Positions 23,108-34,561 of a stretch of DNA of 64,000 nucleotides are shown here, one piece after another (within the stretch, counting starts at the first letter, position 1; each line of letters begins with the position of its first letter). The translations under genes were made by a program, and so were the position numbers. This stretch comes from Balamuthia mandrillaris (Eukaryota > Discosea > Longamoebia > Balamuthiidae). The stretch is from assembly GCA_031835245.1 (NCBI GenBank), contig JAVKOQ010000027.1, positions 55,001 through 119,000 on the forward strand, in the 5' to 3' direction. The notes below the pieces were generated by a model. The model made no database searches. It was not told the origin of the DNA and saw only the letters and a list, made by a program, of their open reading frames with translations.

Positions 23108-23388
23108 GATTAACATCTGTTTATGAGATCAAACCTTTACACGAAAATAATCCAACCTTTACCCCTTCATTTATCCGAAATTCCCCATAATCCATTTATG
23201 GTACAGATGATGTCAGTTGTTTGCTATTTAAGGCAATGATGACATCACACCATTCCCATTAATGTACATGACGTCACCAATTTGCATTTTTTGAACAACG
23301 TTACGTGGCAGTAACCAAATAAAGTAAGACATTTGGGGAATGTTTGACTGTAATATACAAAGGGAAGGAAAAGCAGGGAAAGCAAGCA

Positions 23389-25094
23389 ATGGCGGACGAA
23401 GAAGAGGTCATCGGCGTGGACGTCCGGGTCCTCCAACAGAACCAGGTCATCGGCAAGGACGCCCACTACAAACAGGCCAAGGTCGCCAAGGACCAGAAAA
23501 AACAGAAAAAGAAGGAAAAACTCAAAAAGAAGAAACAAAAAAAGCAAAAGCAGCGCAAGGCCGACGCCGATGAGGAGGGTCCCATTCAATACGGCCCTCT
23601 TCCCGCCGAGGAGCTGGCAGAGCTCGAGCGCACCATCGCCAAGATGCAGGAGCACCTCTCCATGGGGGAGGAGGGCTGGCGCCGGGTGCGCTCCGACCAG
23701 GGCGTGGTCGTCAGCATCAACTCCTACGACAAGGAGGCCGTCAAAAGCGTCAAGGCGTCGGGGCTCTTCCCCTCCTCCCCGGCGGTGCTGCTGCGCACCA
23801 TGTCCGCCCTGGACTACTACCCCAAGATAGACCCGCTCTATGCGGGGGGGAGGGTGGTGGCGCAGTACGCCGACCACCATGAGATCCTCTACTCGATCTA
23901 CGCCATGGGCATGCTCTTCTCTCCGCGTGACTTTGTCTTTTTGGAGGTTGCTCTTCTCTTCACTTCTCACTCCTTCATCCTTCTCTCTCTCTCTCTCTCT
24001 CTCTTTGTGCTCTGCTCTGCTCTACTCTCTGTGCTCTTCTCTTCATCGTTCTCTTCATCGTTCTCTTCTCTTCATCGTTCTCTTCTCTTCTCTTCTCTTC
24101 ATCGTTCTCTTCTCTTCTCTTCTCTTCATCGTTCTCTTCTCTTCTCTTCATCGTTCTCTTCATCGTTCTCTTCTCTTCTCTTCTCCTCTTCTCTTCTCTT
24201 CTCTTCTCTTCTCTTCTCTTCTCTTCTCTTCTCTTCTCTTCTCTTCTCTTCTCTTCTCTTCTCTTCATCGTTCTCTTCTCTTCTCTTCATCGTTCTCTTC
24301 TCTTCTCTTCATCGTTTCTTCTCTTCTCTTCTCTTCTCTTCTCTTCTCTTCTCTTCTCTTCTCTTCTCTCTTCTTCTCTTCTCTTCTCTTCTCTTCTCTT
24401 CTCTTCATCGTTCTCTTCTCTTCTCTTCTCTTCTCTTCTCTTCTCTTCTCTTCTCTTCTCTTCTCTTCTCTTCTCTTCTCTTCTCTTCTCTTCTCTTCTC
24501 TTCTCTTCTCTTCTCTTCTCTTCTCTCTCCCTCTCTTCTTCTCTGCTCTTCCTCTTGCTCCCTTTCTTCTGCTTTCTCACCTCACCTACTCTTAAAACAA
24601 AGGGTCGTCGTGCCTATCCAGACGGGAGTCGCATCCTCGTCACCCGCTCCATCGAACGGGAGGACGTCCCTCCAGTCTCTGGCCACATCCGCGGGCACAT
24701 CCACCACTCGGGCTGGTTCGTGGAGCCCTGCACAAAGAAGCCCCCCACCAAAGAGGAGATCAAAGAGGCTAAGCTCACGTCTCTTCTTTCCGAGGAGGAA
24801 GAAGCGGGAGCAGCGGAGATAGATGGCACTAACTGGTGTCGAGCAACGTTCCTGGCACAAGTGGACGTGAAGGGATGGATCCCTGCGTTTGTGGTGAATG
24901 CGGTGAGCGGCAAGGTGGGAGATGGCTTGCTTCGATTGAGGGGCTTCTTGAAGGATAACGCTAAGGAGATACAACGCAAGCATGCTCGAGAAATTGCTGC
25001 TCTTGAGGGTAAACAAGGAGAAGAAGAGAGCGATGAAGATGAAGATGAGGATGAAGAAGATGAAGACGAAGAAGAAGAAGAAGCAGATAACTAA
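23389..25094 (+). CDS. START-domain lipid-transfer protein
   Basis: Two exons, 23389-23946 and 24603-25094, phase 0, 349 residues. The start is the ATG giving MADEEEVIGVDV; it lies just downstream of a stop-free leader without another ATG. Residues 45-75 are Lys/Gln-rich and probably disordered or nuclear-targeting. A START fold spans about 95-310: GWRRVRSD, LLRTMSALDYYPKIDP, ADHHEILYSIYAMG, the MLFSPRDFVFLE segment typical of START, then RILVTRSIE, HSGWFVEPC and VDVKGWIPAFVVNAV. The C-terminus is acidic. START domains bind and move sterols, phospholipids or ceramides; the ligand cannot be told. It converges with the PI-PLC gene, with only 38 bp between stop codons. The single intron is almost entirely a TTCTC pentamer array. 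Confidence 0.85.
23976..24536 (+). repeat. (TTCTC)n pentanucleotide microsatellite filling an intron
   Basis: More than 500 bp of TTCTC repeats, interrupted by a recurring TTCATCGT variant unit in the first half, inside the START-gene intron 23947-24602. The interspersed variant gives higher-order units such as TTCATCGTTCTC. Confidence 0.95.
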
Positions 25095-25132
25095 AAAACT
25101 TTATTATTTGTAGTTTTAACAAAACTAAGCAG

Positions 25133-27260
25133 TTACATCCAAAACGCTTTAGAAAAGGTGGACAACGTCGAGCCTTCCGTCACTTCATCTCCATCCCCAT
25201 CTCCTTCACTCAACCCATCTTCAAAACTTTCGTCGTCGTCGCTGTCTTCTTCCTCTTCTGCTGCTTTATCTTCTACACTCGCATAGTCTATAGGTTGACA
25301 TTGGTGACTCGCCGCTTCTTCTCCCATTACCTCTGCTGCACTTATGGGATTGCAGCGAACCTCACATCGATTGGGAACAAAGACGACATAGTCGGCGGAG
25401 ACGGAGGGCAGAGGTCGTTCAAAGTCGGTGCTCACGATTTGAGCGCCGCTCGCCCATGCTGCCGCTTGTCTGTTGTTGGTGTCGCCGTTGCGTCCTTCTA
25501 TCAAGTCTGCAAATAGAAAGATTCAACAACAATGAGAAGAAGAAGAAGAAGAAGAAGAACAAGGAGAACAAGAAAAACAAGAAGGAGAACAACAAGAAGT
25601 ACAGACCAGCATCAGCTCTAGTTCTCACGATAAACCCATTCGCAACAAGGCTTTCTATCTCCTCAAATTGCTCCAAAGGTTCATTCCTCACGAAGACCGA
25701 TGCAAAGTCATCGCTTGCTCCCTCTGTCTCAAAGAAGATCAACTTCTCAAACTCGGCTTCTCTGTATTCGCGGTTGATGGCTGTGTTCACTCTGTTGTCG
25801 AGAAAGAAGAGGAACTTTCCTTTGGAGGCTGCCAAAGTCGGCCATCCGTTCTCTTGGAGAGCAGCCTTTAGAGTGGAAGCGGAGGCCTCCGACATCAATG
25901 ATGATGGACTTATTATTCTGTCCTTTAGATAAGAAGACGAGCATATAAGCATAAAAGAACAAAGTAAGAACGAAAAGAAAGCAAGTAAGACTTCTGAAGC
26001 AAGACAAGATAGAAGAAATGAAAGTATGTACTTTAGGGATGACGGAGAGAATGTCATCATGCAACGTCTCCAAAGCTGTGCTGTTCCAAGGAAGGGGCTG
26101 GGTGGTTGGAATAGGAAGGTTAAATGGGACTGGGGTGTCTTTGGCTTCCAGCTGGATGAAGAGAGGGAGATGTTCTTGCTGGACAGAGTCCGACCACTCC
26201 ATCAATTCCTGCAAACATAACGGCAATGTCAAACAATTGGACCTGTTGTGACGATGTTAGCTAAGCAGCATGAAAGCAGAAGAAGAAGATGCAAGGAAGA
26301 GGAAGAGGATGAGGAAGAGGAAGAGGAAGAGGAAGAGGAAGAGGAAGAGGAAGAGGAAGAGGAAGAGGAAGAGGAAGAGGAAGAGGAAGAGGAAGAGGAA
26401 GAGGAAGAGGAAGAGGAAGAGGAAGAGAGAAGAAGATGCGAGGAAGAAGAGGAAGAGGAAGAGAGAATACATGTAATCGATGTCTTGTATATGAAGAACT
26501 TTTGTAGCAGTAGTGGAAGACATGAAGCCTTCTGGATCGTACTCGCACTCGTCGCATGAAGCTAGTTTGCCATCAGGAGTTCAGCACAAGGAGATAGGAA
26601 AGCAGAAACAATAAAAAAAAGAGATGAGGACAGAGAAAGAGAAACGATGAAAGAGAAGTGCACAAACTTTTGATGACTTCAAAGCCAGAGGGAGTGGCAT
26701 AGCGATGGTCCGGGTCGTAGAACACGTCCAACTCGAAGCCACGCACCCTCAAACTCTCCGCCTGCACCGACAGATGAAAATGGCTGTACTCTATGAACGC
26801 CGCCTGTTCCGGTTCCACGCTTTGCACCACTAAAACCCATAACGCCCATTTTAGTTTTAAAAAAAACGCATTAAAAAAAGAGAGAGAGGCGAAGGAAGCA
26901 AACGGTACCGGCAAACCAGTCCAGATGGGGTAGTTGTCTATAACTAGTCGTTTAATAAATGATATATAATAAAATTAAAATAATAAGAAAAAAACAATTG
27001 GTGAGTGGGTATGTCGGTTTTGTTAAACCAACTTTAGTTGCTTTCAAAAAAAAAAAAACGAAAAGAAAAGCAAAAAACCTGTTATGGCTCGCCAACACTT
27101 GTATCTGGTTCAGCCGAAGCTCCTCGTTGCTCACCAACGATCCATCACAGATGTCAAAGTCAGGGAATGCAGCCGTCGCCGCCGGCGCTCCCAGCCAAAC
27201 CGCCCAACAGACCACCACCAGAAAGCAAAGCGACGGACGTTGAAGTTTTTTCATTTTCAT
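25133..27260 (-). CDS. Secreted Ca2+-dependent PI-specific phospholipase C (PI-PLC-C1 type)
   Basis: Seven exons: 27260-27079, 26937-26909, 26829-26668, 26561-26471, 26242-26032, 25922-25607 and 25506-25133. They total 1365 nt (454 residues). A signal peptide is evident (residues 1-31, hydrophobic core LCFLVVVCWAVWLGAP). Family motifs follow: LNQIQVLASHN (H59, first catalytic His region), FIEYSHFHLS, VRGFELDVFYDP, KVLHIQDIDYM, LPLFIQLEAK, GWPTLAASKGKFLFFLDN, FIVRTRADAG and WASGAQIVSTDF. These are the marks of the secreted PI-PLC-C1 family, which cleaves phosphatidylinositol or GPI anchors. An acidic tail of about 60 residues is unusual. Catalytic residues seem intact, but the segment after ASHN (RQLPHLDWF) differs from the usual SHNSYH, so the first intron junction deserves checking with RNA data. 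Confidence 0.87.
26290..26465 (-). repeat. (CTCTTC)n microsatellite in PI-PLC intron 4
   Basis: About 150 bp of GAAGAG on the plus strand, which is CTCTTC on the sense strand of the host gene. It lies within intron 26470-26243. Confidence 0.95.
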
Positions 27261-27517
27261 TTTATTTTATTTTTTGCGGTGTTTTATTTTAAATGTTTTA
27301 AAATAAAATTTTTTGTTTATAGTGTTTTCTGTTGAAATGTAAACAGAAAAATTATTGACCAATCGGGATAATTTATTTATTTCGCCTAAATACGATGATT
27401 AAATTAACCGAGCTGATCAACGACCCGATTGGTTGGGACGGCTATAGAGATGGACCAATGAAATTCAAACGTGCAAATTTCACGAGCAGGCGGCAGAGAA
27501 ATGGAATCTATTACGCG
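27261..27517. promoter_or_regulatory. Upstream region of PI-PLC with several CCAAT-type boxes
   Basis: 257 bp between the PI-PLC ATG and the stop of the myotubularin gene. CCAAT appears at about 27358 and 27455, and ATTGG at about 27430. Placement is suggestive only; no experiment supports promoter function. Confidence 0.35.
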
Positions 27518-30500
27518 TCAATCTTCTGCTTGTGCGAGGGCGACGACGCCGCCGAGAAGAACGTCAGCTGAAGCCGTGCTGAGGACCGCAAGCGGCGGCG
27601 CTGACAGCAGCGTACCCTCTGCTGTTGATCCTCTTGGTCCGCTCTGCTGCTTCTTCCTCGTTTGTGTTTGCGCATTGTCCGCCAGGTGAAACGAAGGGAG
27701 AAGATGCGACGCATCGTAAAGGCAGCGGAACGAGGAGATGTGCCATGGATTGCTGAGCTTCTGCACTTTTAGCCGAATGTACCCTCGCGTCGTTGAAAAA
27801 GAAGAAGCAAAAGTGGAAGAAGAAGATGAAGACGAAGAAGAAGAGCGAACCAACACTCGCACTTCATGCCACGAATCTATTTCGACGTCCGTCTCGAGTT
27901 CTCTCAAGTCGATGGGGGCTATGCTTCCCAACAAACGAAAATTGGGAGCAGCAGATGGGGAAGAGGGAGGAAGATGATGATGCCGGAAGAAAGTTGTTCT
28001 CGGTTGAAAACAGGACAAAGAGAGTTCTTCGCATCTGCCCAAATAAAACGTTTCGTTCCAAACGAGAGAATAATGAGCATGATGAGAGTGTCGATGATGT
28101 GACGCTTTGTTGTTGCTGTCGTTTTCTTTGTTATCATCTTCCTTTTGTAGATTGGTTACTGTGGAAGTCGTTCGCGTTGTTGTTGTTGTTGTTGTGAGTT
28201 GTTCAAGTGCTTGTTGGGAAGAAGGACGAAGAAAAATCTGGGGTAATGGAGAATAAGCAGAATGTTGAGAATGTAGATTCGTATTGACGGTGGCATCTTC
28301 CAACAGAGAACGTCCGCTTAGTTCGCAAAATACTTGTGTGGCGCACATGTCTCTTGCTTCCACTACTGTAACCATCGTATCTACCCAATACTCTTCCTCT
28401 TTCACTTCATCTTCCTCTTCTATTCGTTGCTCTTGTTCGTCGTCTGCTTGTTGCTTCTCCTCCTCTTCTCCTTTTCCTTCTTCCTCTTTTTCTCTTTCTT
28501 CTACTGCGTCCTGTTCGGTTTCGTTCTCGTTATCATCATGGACGTTATAAGGACTGATCCATACTTCCTCTTCCAAACAAGCATCAACGAGAGGTAATGA
28601 AGAAGAAGAAGCCCACGATAACATGTCTCCCACTGTACAATTTTCTACGAATTCGCTGCAACACCATTCAGCTTCCTCATCCTTTACTTCGTCTGTTATT
28701 TTTGGCTGATGTGGAGGAGCTAACAAACCGAAACGATCAAGTATCCAACCAACGTTCTCTGCGCTAAAGTAACGAGCGAGTTCATCCTCTAGTTTCTCTT
28801 TGTTCTTCCTCCGTTTTCTTTCGTCTCCTTCCGCCGGTTGGTGATCGTTTTGCCAAGAAGCTAATTTCTTCATCATCAAAGCGTGAAATGGTTTCTTTTC
28901 TCTACGAAAAGAAGCACTTAGAGAAGATGAGGAAGAGGATGAAGAAGCAGGTATCAATGCTAATAATTCCATTTGAGATTCTAGTTGAAGATGACGACCG
29001 ATTATTTGTTGAAGAGAATGCATCATAAAGGGTGTTCGTTCGACTTGAAGATGGCGAGCGTAAATGCGTATGCGGCTCCTCCATTTCCTGTTGTACAAAT
29101 ATCTCCTGGTTGATGGAAGCAAGAATTAACAAAGAAGCAACCCTTCAAAACAAAAACATTTTGAGCTCTACGAACCCTAAAGGCCGCAAAACCATTCCTT
29201 TGGAAGAGGAGATCCAAACAAAGACGTGATCCATCAAATCTTCGACGCATCGCCAGCTGTTTTCTTCCTCTTCCCATTCCATCTCTTGCTCAACACTATT
29301 GTTATTCTTACATTCTTTTTCGTCCCCGCTGTTAGTACCTTCTTCGTCTTGTTCCTTTTTAACTATTGTAGTTCCTAAATGCAGACTGGAATTTTTTCTT
29401 CCTGTCAAGTGCTCTTTTCTTCGTTGAAGAGTCGGATAAGATCGTGAAGTTCGTTCCAAACGTTTTAGCGTTTGATCTGGTTGCTTTATCTCTTTTTGCC
29501 GTTCTTTCAAAAACGTCTCAAATGTATCTTTCCAACTATACAACGCAGAAGAAGTAGAAGATTCAGTCATTGCTAGTACTTCTTTCGGTCGTATGAATAT
29601 TCCACAACGAACAAAAGCGGGAGAAGGAATTGCATCTAGAGATGAAGAAGGGTTAACGAGTTGAAGGTAGGTTTCGGTTTGAGCTTTGGTGAGAGACCAT
29701 AAGCAGATGTCTCCTGTTTGAAGCCGTTTTATAGCGTCTGTGTAAGAAGCAATTACTTGGTGTGTTCTTCTGTTGGTGCTGTTTCTTCTGTCATAACTAC
29801 TGATGTTACAATCTATAATATAGCCCCAAGTAGCTGGCACTGTTGTTGTTGGTTACGTTGAGAAATATGACAAAAAAAACAAAAAAAAAAAAGAAAGAAT
29901 GAAGGATACCGTTAATAGCTTTGTTTGTCTTTTGCATGAAAGGCAGCTTTCTAAGATACTCATTATCCGTCTCAAAAGCAGGCATCATCAACTTCTTTCC
30001 TTCAAATTCCTCTTTTCTCTCTTCGTTATCCCGAAGTAAAGCAGTTGATGACAAAGAAGGACGAAGAGAAGCATGACGATGTTGAGCATCGCTACTGTTG
30101 TTCGTTGTCGGGTCTTGTGCCTGTGCTTGTTCTTCTTGGCGATGCAAACGAAGAAGCATGGCTTGAATCCTCTCTTCTAACGCCATTTCCACTTTCTTCA
30201 CTTCCATTGGACTGAGCGACATCCATCGCAAGTAAAACGAACTCCACAACCTTCGTCCATACCATTTGTTTGCTTCCATCGGAACTATACAATCGCTTAA
30301 TGATGAAGTTGGAGAAGGCCGGAAATGAGGGTTGAGAAAGAGAGAACGATTCGCTTCAACAGAGTCCCAAAGCGAAAGAGTTCGATGAGCTATACCGGAA
30401 CGTTGTCTATCCCTTTCGGAGTTGCCCAAAAAGTCGCCAAACTGTCCTTCATAGAGAGAGTCCGCAAGAAAGAGAAGAAGGGTATCATTGAACTCAAAGA

Positions 30501-33500
30501 AAAAGGGAAACTGTTGGAGCAATTGCCAAACGCAGTCAAGAAATTGTAGAAAAATTGGACTTTGTTTTCTTTGCAAGCTTCCGCTAATCCCTCCATGTCC
30601 TTTGTAGAATGAAATGAGAGGAGAGCAGAGAGAACAAAGAGCGAAAATAAAATAAGAAAGGTACCACATCGGAGGTGAAATTGATGGCCATAACAAAGCC
30701 AATCCTTTTCTATAAGCATGTGAAACCCTTCCATAGTTCTGTAGTGTGGGTCTAACATGAGTTGCATCTTGGTTTTTGAAACGAAAATGTAAGTTTAAGT
30801 GCTTTGAACGATGTGAGAAGGGAACAGTTTACCAATGAACACAGTTGCGTTGTTCGATCCCATCCGTCTCTGTTGTTGAAAGAAGCGGTAAATGACCAGA
30901 CAAGCCCAACGAAAGAAACCAGACGACAAACAAAGAAGATAAGCACTCAAAACGCGAAAGTAACAGAACATTTGAAATAGTAAACAATCAATAAATCATA
31001 CGTGCAGTGAACCAGGTAAGATAAACGATGATCTCTCATTTGAGCAACAGCGCAAGCAGCTCCCATCAACAATCGGTAACAATGAGCGAACCACTCAATA
31101 CTTTCTTCTTGCAGTAACTTCTTCAAACTGTCCACAGAAAATACGGACGATGAATTGAGAGACGGTGTTCTGTTGAAGATATTGTTGCCTACCACATCTG
31201 TTTCAGGCGCATTTGAAGGATTGTTGCTCTTCGTTGTCGTTGTAAACGCTCTTCCCTTCTTCTTGTCTCGTATCTGTTCCTTTTCCTTTCCCTTTTGTGA
31301 CTCTTCACGTTTTTCGTCTACCTCTTTTTCCTCTTGTACTTCTTCAGAAGCACTTCGTAGTCGTCCTCTTAGACTAGCCCATTTACCGTACATCCAATCC
31401 CATCCCCATTGCTTTGTTTCTTGGTGTTCTTCTACTTCAGTTCTTTCCTTTTGCTTCAACTCGTTTTGTGCTGTCGGTTCTCTATCTTCTTCAGAAGAAG
31501 GTGAAGCAATAGTTTCCTTCACACTACCACTCCAGCTTCTTCTTCGCTGGTGCCGAGAATTCATGGTAGAAGCCGGAGGAGCAAGCAATGAAGCAGTCAT
31601 TGATGCTGATGAAGAAGGAGCAGAAAGATGAAAAGAAACAGTCGAGTCTTGGATCAGCGGTTCCATCAACTGTTCCTCCTTGCTCTCGATCACCGCCAAA
31701 AGGAAATCCTGAAACTTGAAGAAGCTTTCGCGAATGCGGTGGACGTTTGGACAACCCAAAAACTGAACTTGTCTCACGTTGTTGTACTGCGAGGTTCGTT
31801 CGTAACCTCCTCCTTTCGCTCTGTTCAGCAAAGCATTCATTCGTGGTCGAGCGTCGAGAATGACGAGAGTGCGTTGATAGGAATGATGGGGAGATGGTGG
31901 TGGGGTTATGATATGTTGAACAAGTTTTTCGTCTTCCACACATCTGTTACCTGTTTTGTGATTACGTTAAAGGTAAGAAGCAACCGAGGAAGGGCGGAAG
32001 AGAATGACATGATGATATAGGGAAGGAAGCAGAGGAGAAGAAGAAGAAGAAGAAGAAGAACAAGAAGAAGAACAAGAAGAACAAGAAGAAGAGGAAGAAC
32101 AACAACAACAACAACAAGCGCTAGACGGATGCAAAGTACCAAGTAAACCAGAGAGAGGTTGGCTGGAGCGACAAAGAGCAACGCCAGTTTTGACGTCCAG
32201 CCATACCAAAACGGGGATTCTGCTCTTCTGTCTATACTTTGCCACTTGCCAAAGCTCAGCATCCGCTATAGCAGCTGGTACCACTAATAAAGGAGGATAA
32301 GAGGGACAGAGCTCAAAGTTGGAGTTGATGCTTGTGATTCTCCATTGCGGAGACGCGCTTGCTTCTTCTTCTTTTTTTGCTAACGATAATGACGACGGTG
32401 AAGTGATGTTGAAACGGTGAAGGCATTCTTGTAAAAGATTGTATTGACGATGCTGTGCAGTTGTTTGCCATTCTGTTGGCAGTATTGGATTTACCTTTAC
32501 AAAATAAGAAGAGTCAGAAGTGTGGTAAAGATGACAAAAGAGGAGGAGGAAGAGGGGGAGGAGGAGAAGGAGAAGAAGAAGAACAAGAACAAGAAGAAGA
32601 ACAAGAACAAGAATAAGAACAATAATAACAAGAAGAAAAACAAGACCAAGACAAGAACAAGAAACAAGAAGAAAGGAGAAAGCATAGGGATGGAGACGTC
32701 CAACCTCTTTCAAAACTGCTTCGTGAAAGGCCAACGCGAAAAGGTGCTGCTGCACGATTGCACCCATCACCGCATTGTACACCTGTTCCAACAGCGTTGC
32801 CTTCTGCCCTTTCTTCCTCGTCGCCGACAGCAAAGGAAAGTGAAGCAGCAGCACGCGAACGTCCTTTAGGCGAACAACGAGCCGCCTCCTCTCTCTCTGC
32901 AGGTGCATGGAGTGAATGGTCCGCAGTGGTAGACTTTTGTTGGAGTGCAGAAAGAGAGAGGAAGAAGGAGAAGAAGAAGAAGAAGAAGTGCGAAAGAAGA
33001 GACGAAAGTTGGTGAGGAATAAAGTGCAGGAACAAAAGGACAGAGAGAAGAAACAACGAGAGGAAGGCGATGGTGGAGAAGACGAAGAAGAAGCAGCAGC
33101 AGAGAGAGAAGGCAAAGGAGGAGGAGGTGCAGAAAGAGGAGCAGCTGCCACCCAAGGAGCAACGGGAGAAGAGGGAGAAGAGGAAGAGGAAGACGAAGGA
33201 GGAACAGGCGATGAAGAGGACGAAGCGTTGAGAAACAGAAATTCGTCCGAGTAAGATCGTTTGTGTTTCTTCTCTCTTGCTATGCCCTGCTTCTCCTTCT
33301 TTGGCTGTTGTGGTGCTAGCAGCAGTCGTTCTTTCTTTGCTTCGTCTCCGTCTCCTCCTCTCGCTTTATGTGCTACCTTCACTTCGTTTGTGTCGACACA
33401 TTGATCCTTATCCTCCTCTCCTTCTTTCTTTGCTGTAGTTGTTCTTGAAGGAGAAGAAGAAGAAGAAGAAGAAGAAGAAGGAGGAGGAGGAGGAGGAGGA

Positions 33501-33697
33501 CTTGGATGATGCTGGTGAATAAGTGGAGAGCAGATGTAAATGTCAGAGAAGGTGGAGAGGAGGACCTCGCCAGGCAGCAGGGTCAAAGCAGCGCATGAGG
33601 AGAAGGAGGAGGAGGGTGTGGACCATCCTTGCTGCAGTCCAAAGGGGAGGCGAGGCTGATCCTTGCAAAAGGCTTCCACGAACCATGGTTCTTTCAT
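27518..33697 (-). CDS. Myotubularin-family phosphoinositide 3-phosphatase with C-terminal C2-like domain
   Basis: Eight exons: 33697-32705, 32494-32140, 31950-31002, 30869-30833, 30767-30665, 30599-29910, 29839-29176 and 29105-27518. They sum to 5379 nt (1792 residues), all in phase. A PH-GRAM-like start ([16 protein letters not shown]) is split by a long Ser/Pro insert. The phosphatase part shows [46 protein letters not shown] and the active site VHCTDGWDR, with Cys765 and Arg771 intact. It continues with [13 protein letters not shown] and [13 protein letters not shown]. It is therefore expected to be an active PI3P/PI(3,5)P2 phosphatase of the endosomal system. Near residues 1505-1745 there is a C2-like domain ([28 protein letters not shown]). 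Family members more often end in coiled coils, FYVE or PH. Several Ser and Glu runs are inserted, notably between ARPR and HCTDG. An intron splits the active-site signature. Confidence 0.92.
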
Positions 33698-34080
33698 CAC
33701 AAAGCTATTTGTTTTGGGGTTTGTTGTTCCTTTATTGAGATTTTTTCCATCACGTTTTCCTGATTTAGATTCACGATCTCGCGGTTGGCCAATAAAAAAT
33801 CAAAAAAATGAAATTCTTTACCCTAAATGGTAAAATTGTAGACCAAATGATCGTCGACACAATAACTTTCCTACTAAATCAAACATGCTTCTCCTAGGCG
33901 TCGAACGCGAGGCAGATGAATTTAAAAAAACAGTTTTGCCAGCATCGGGTGTCGAACCCACGTTGTCGACAAAAAAGAAACCTCAATAAAAATAAATAAA
34001 TAAAAATAAATAAATAAAAAGAAAAAGAAAAGAAAAGAGAAGAAAAGAAAGAAAGGACAACACCAACGGAACTGTGACAA
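33698..34080. other. Intergenic, divergent, with tRNA-like 3' fragment
   Basis: Upstream region shared by the myotubularin (-) and U-box/ankyrin (+) genes. On the minus strand at about 33930-33975, GTGGGTTCGACACCC resembles a tRNA T arm with a perfect B-box. TGCTGGCA and a T-run follow, but no matching 5' half exists. GTCGAC occurs at 33853 and 33965. A (TAAA)n tract spans about 33986-34017. Confidence 0.5.
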
Positions 34081-34520
34081 ATGGACATGCTGGCAGAGTC
34101 CTCCGCAGGGATGGGCTTCGTCTTCGAGGACCCCATCTCCATGGAGATCATGGAGGACGCCGTGATAGCCCCCTGCGGCCACTCCTTCAGCAAGCTCACC
34201 ATAGAGGACTGGCTCTCCAAGAAGGGCAAGTGCCCTTGCTGCCTGGAGCCCCTGCAGGCCCGCGAGCTGAAGCCCAACTACGTCCTGAGGGAGGCCATCG
34301 GCAAGTACGTGGCGGCGCAGGAGAAGAAGGAGAAGCGGAAGAAGGAGCTGGAGCAGCAGCTACAGAGCGGAGGAGGGAGCAGCAGCGGCAGTGGTAGTAG
34401 TCCTTCTGCTGGCCAGGTTTGCTTGTTTTCTTCGTCGTTCTCTTCTCTTCTCTTCTCTTTCGTCGTTTCTCTTTCACTTTCTCTTTCTCTTTCTCTTTCG
34501 TCGTTTCTCTTTCTCTTTCG

Positions 34521-34561
<41 letters not shown>

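Noticed and set aside
23976-24595. Ser/Leu/Phe-rich continuation of the START frame
   Set aside because: It is the pentamer microsatellite intron read through; START homology resumes only after the acceptor at 24602.
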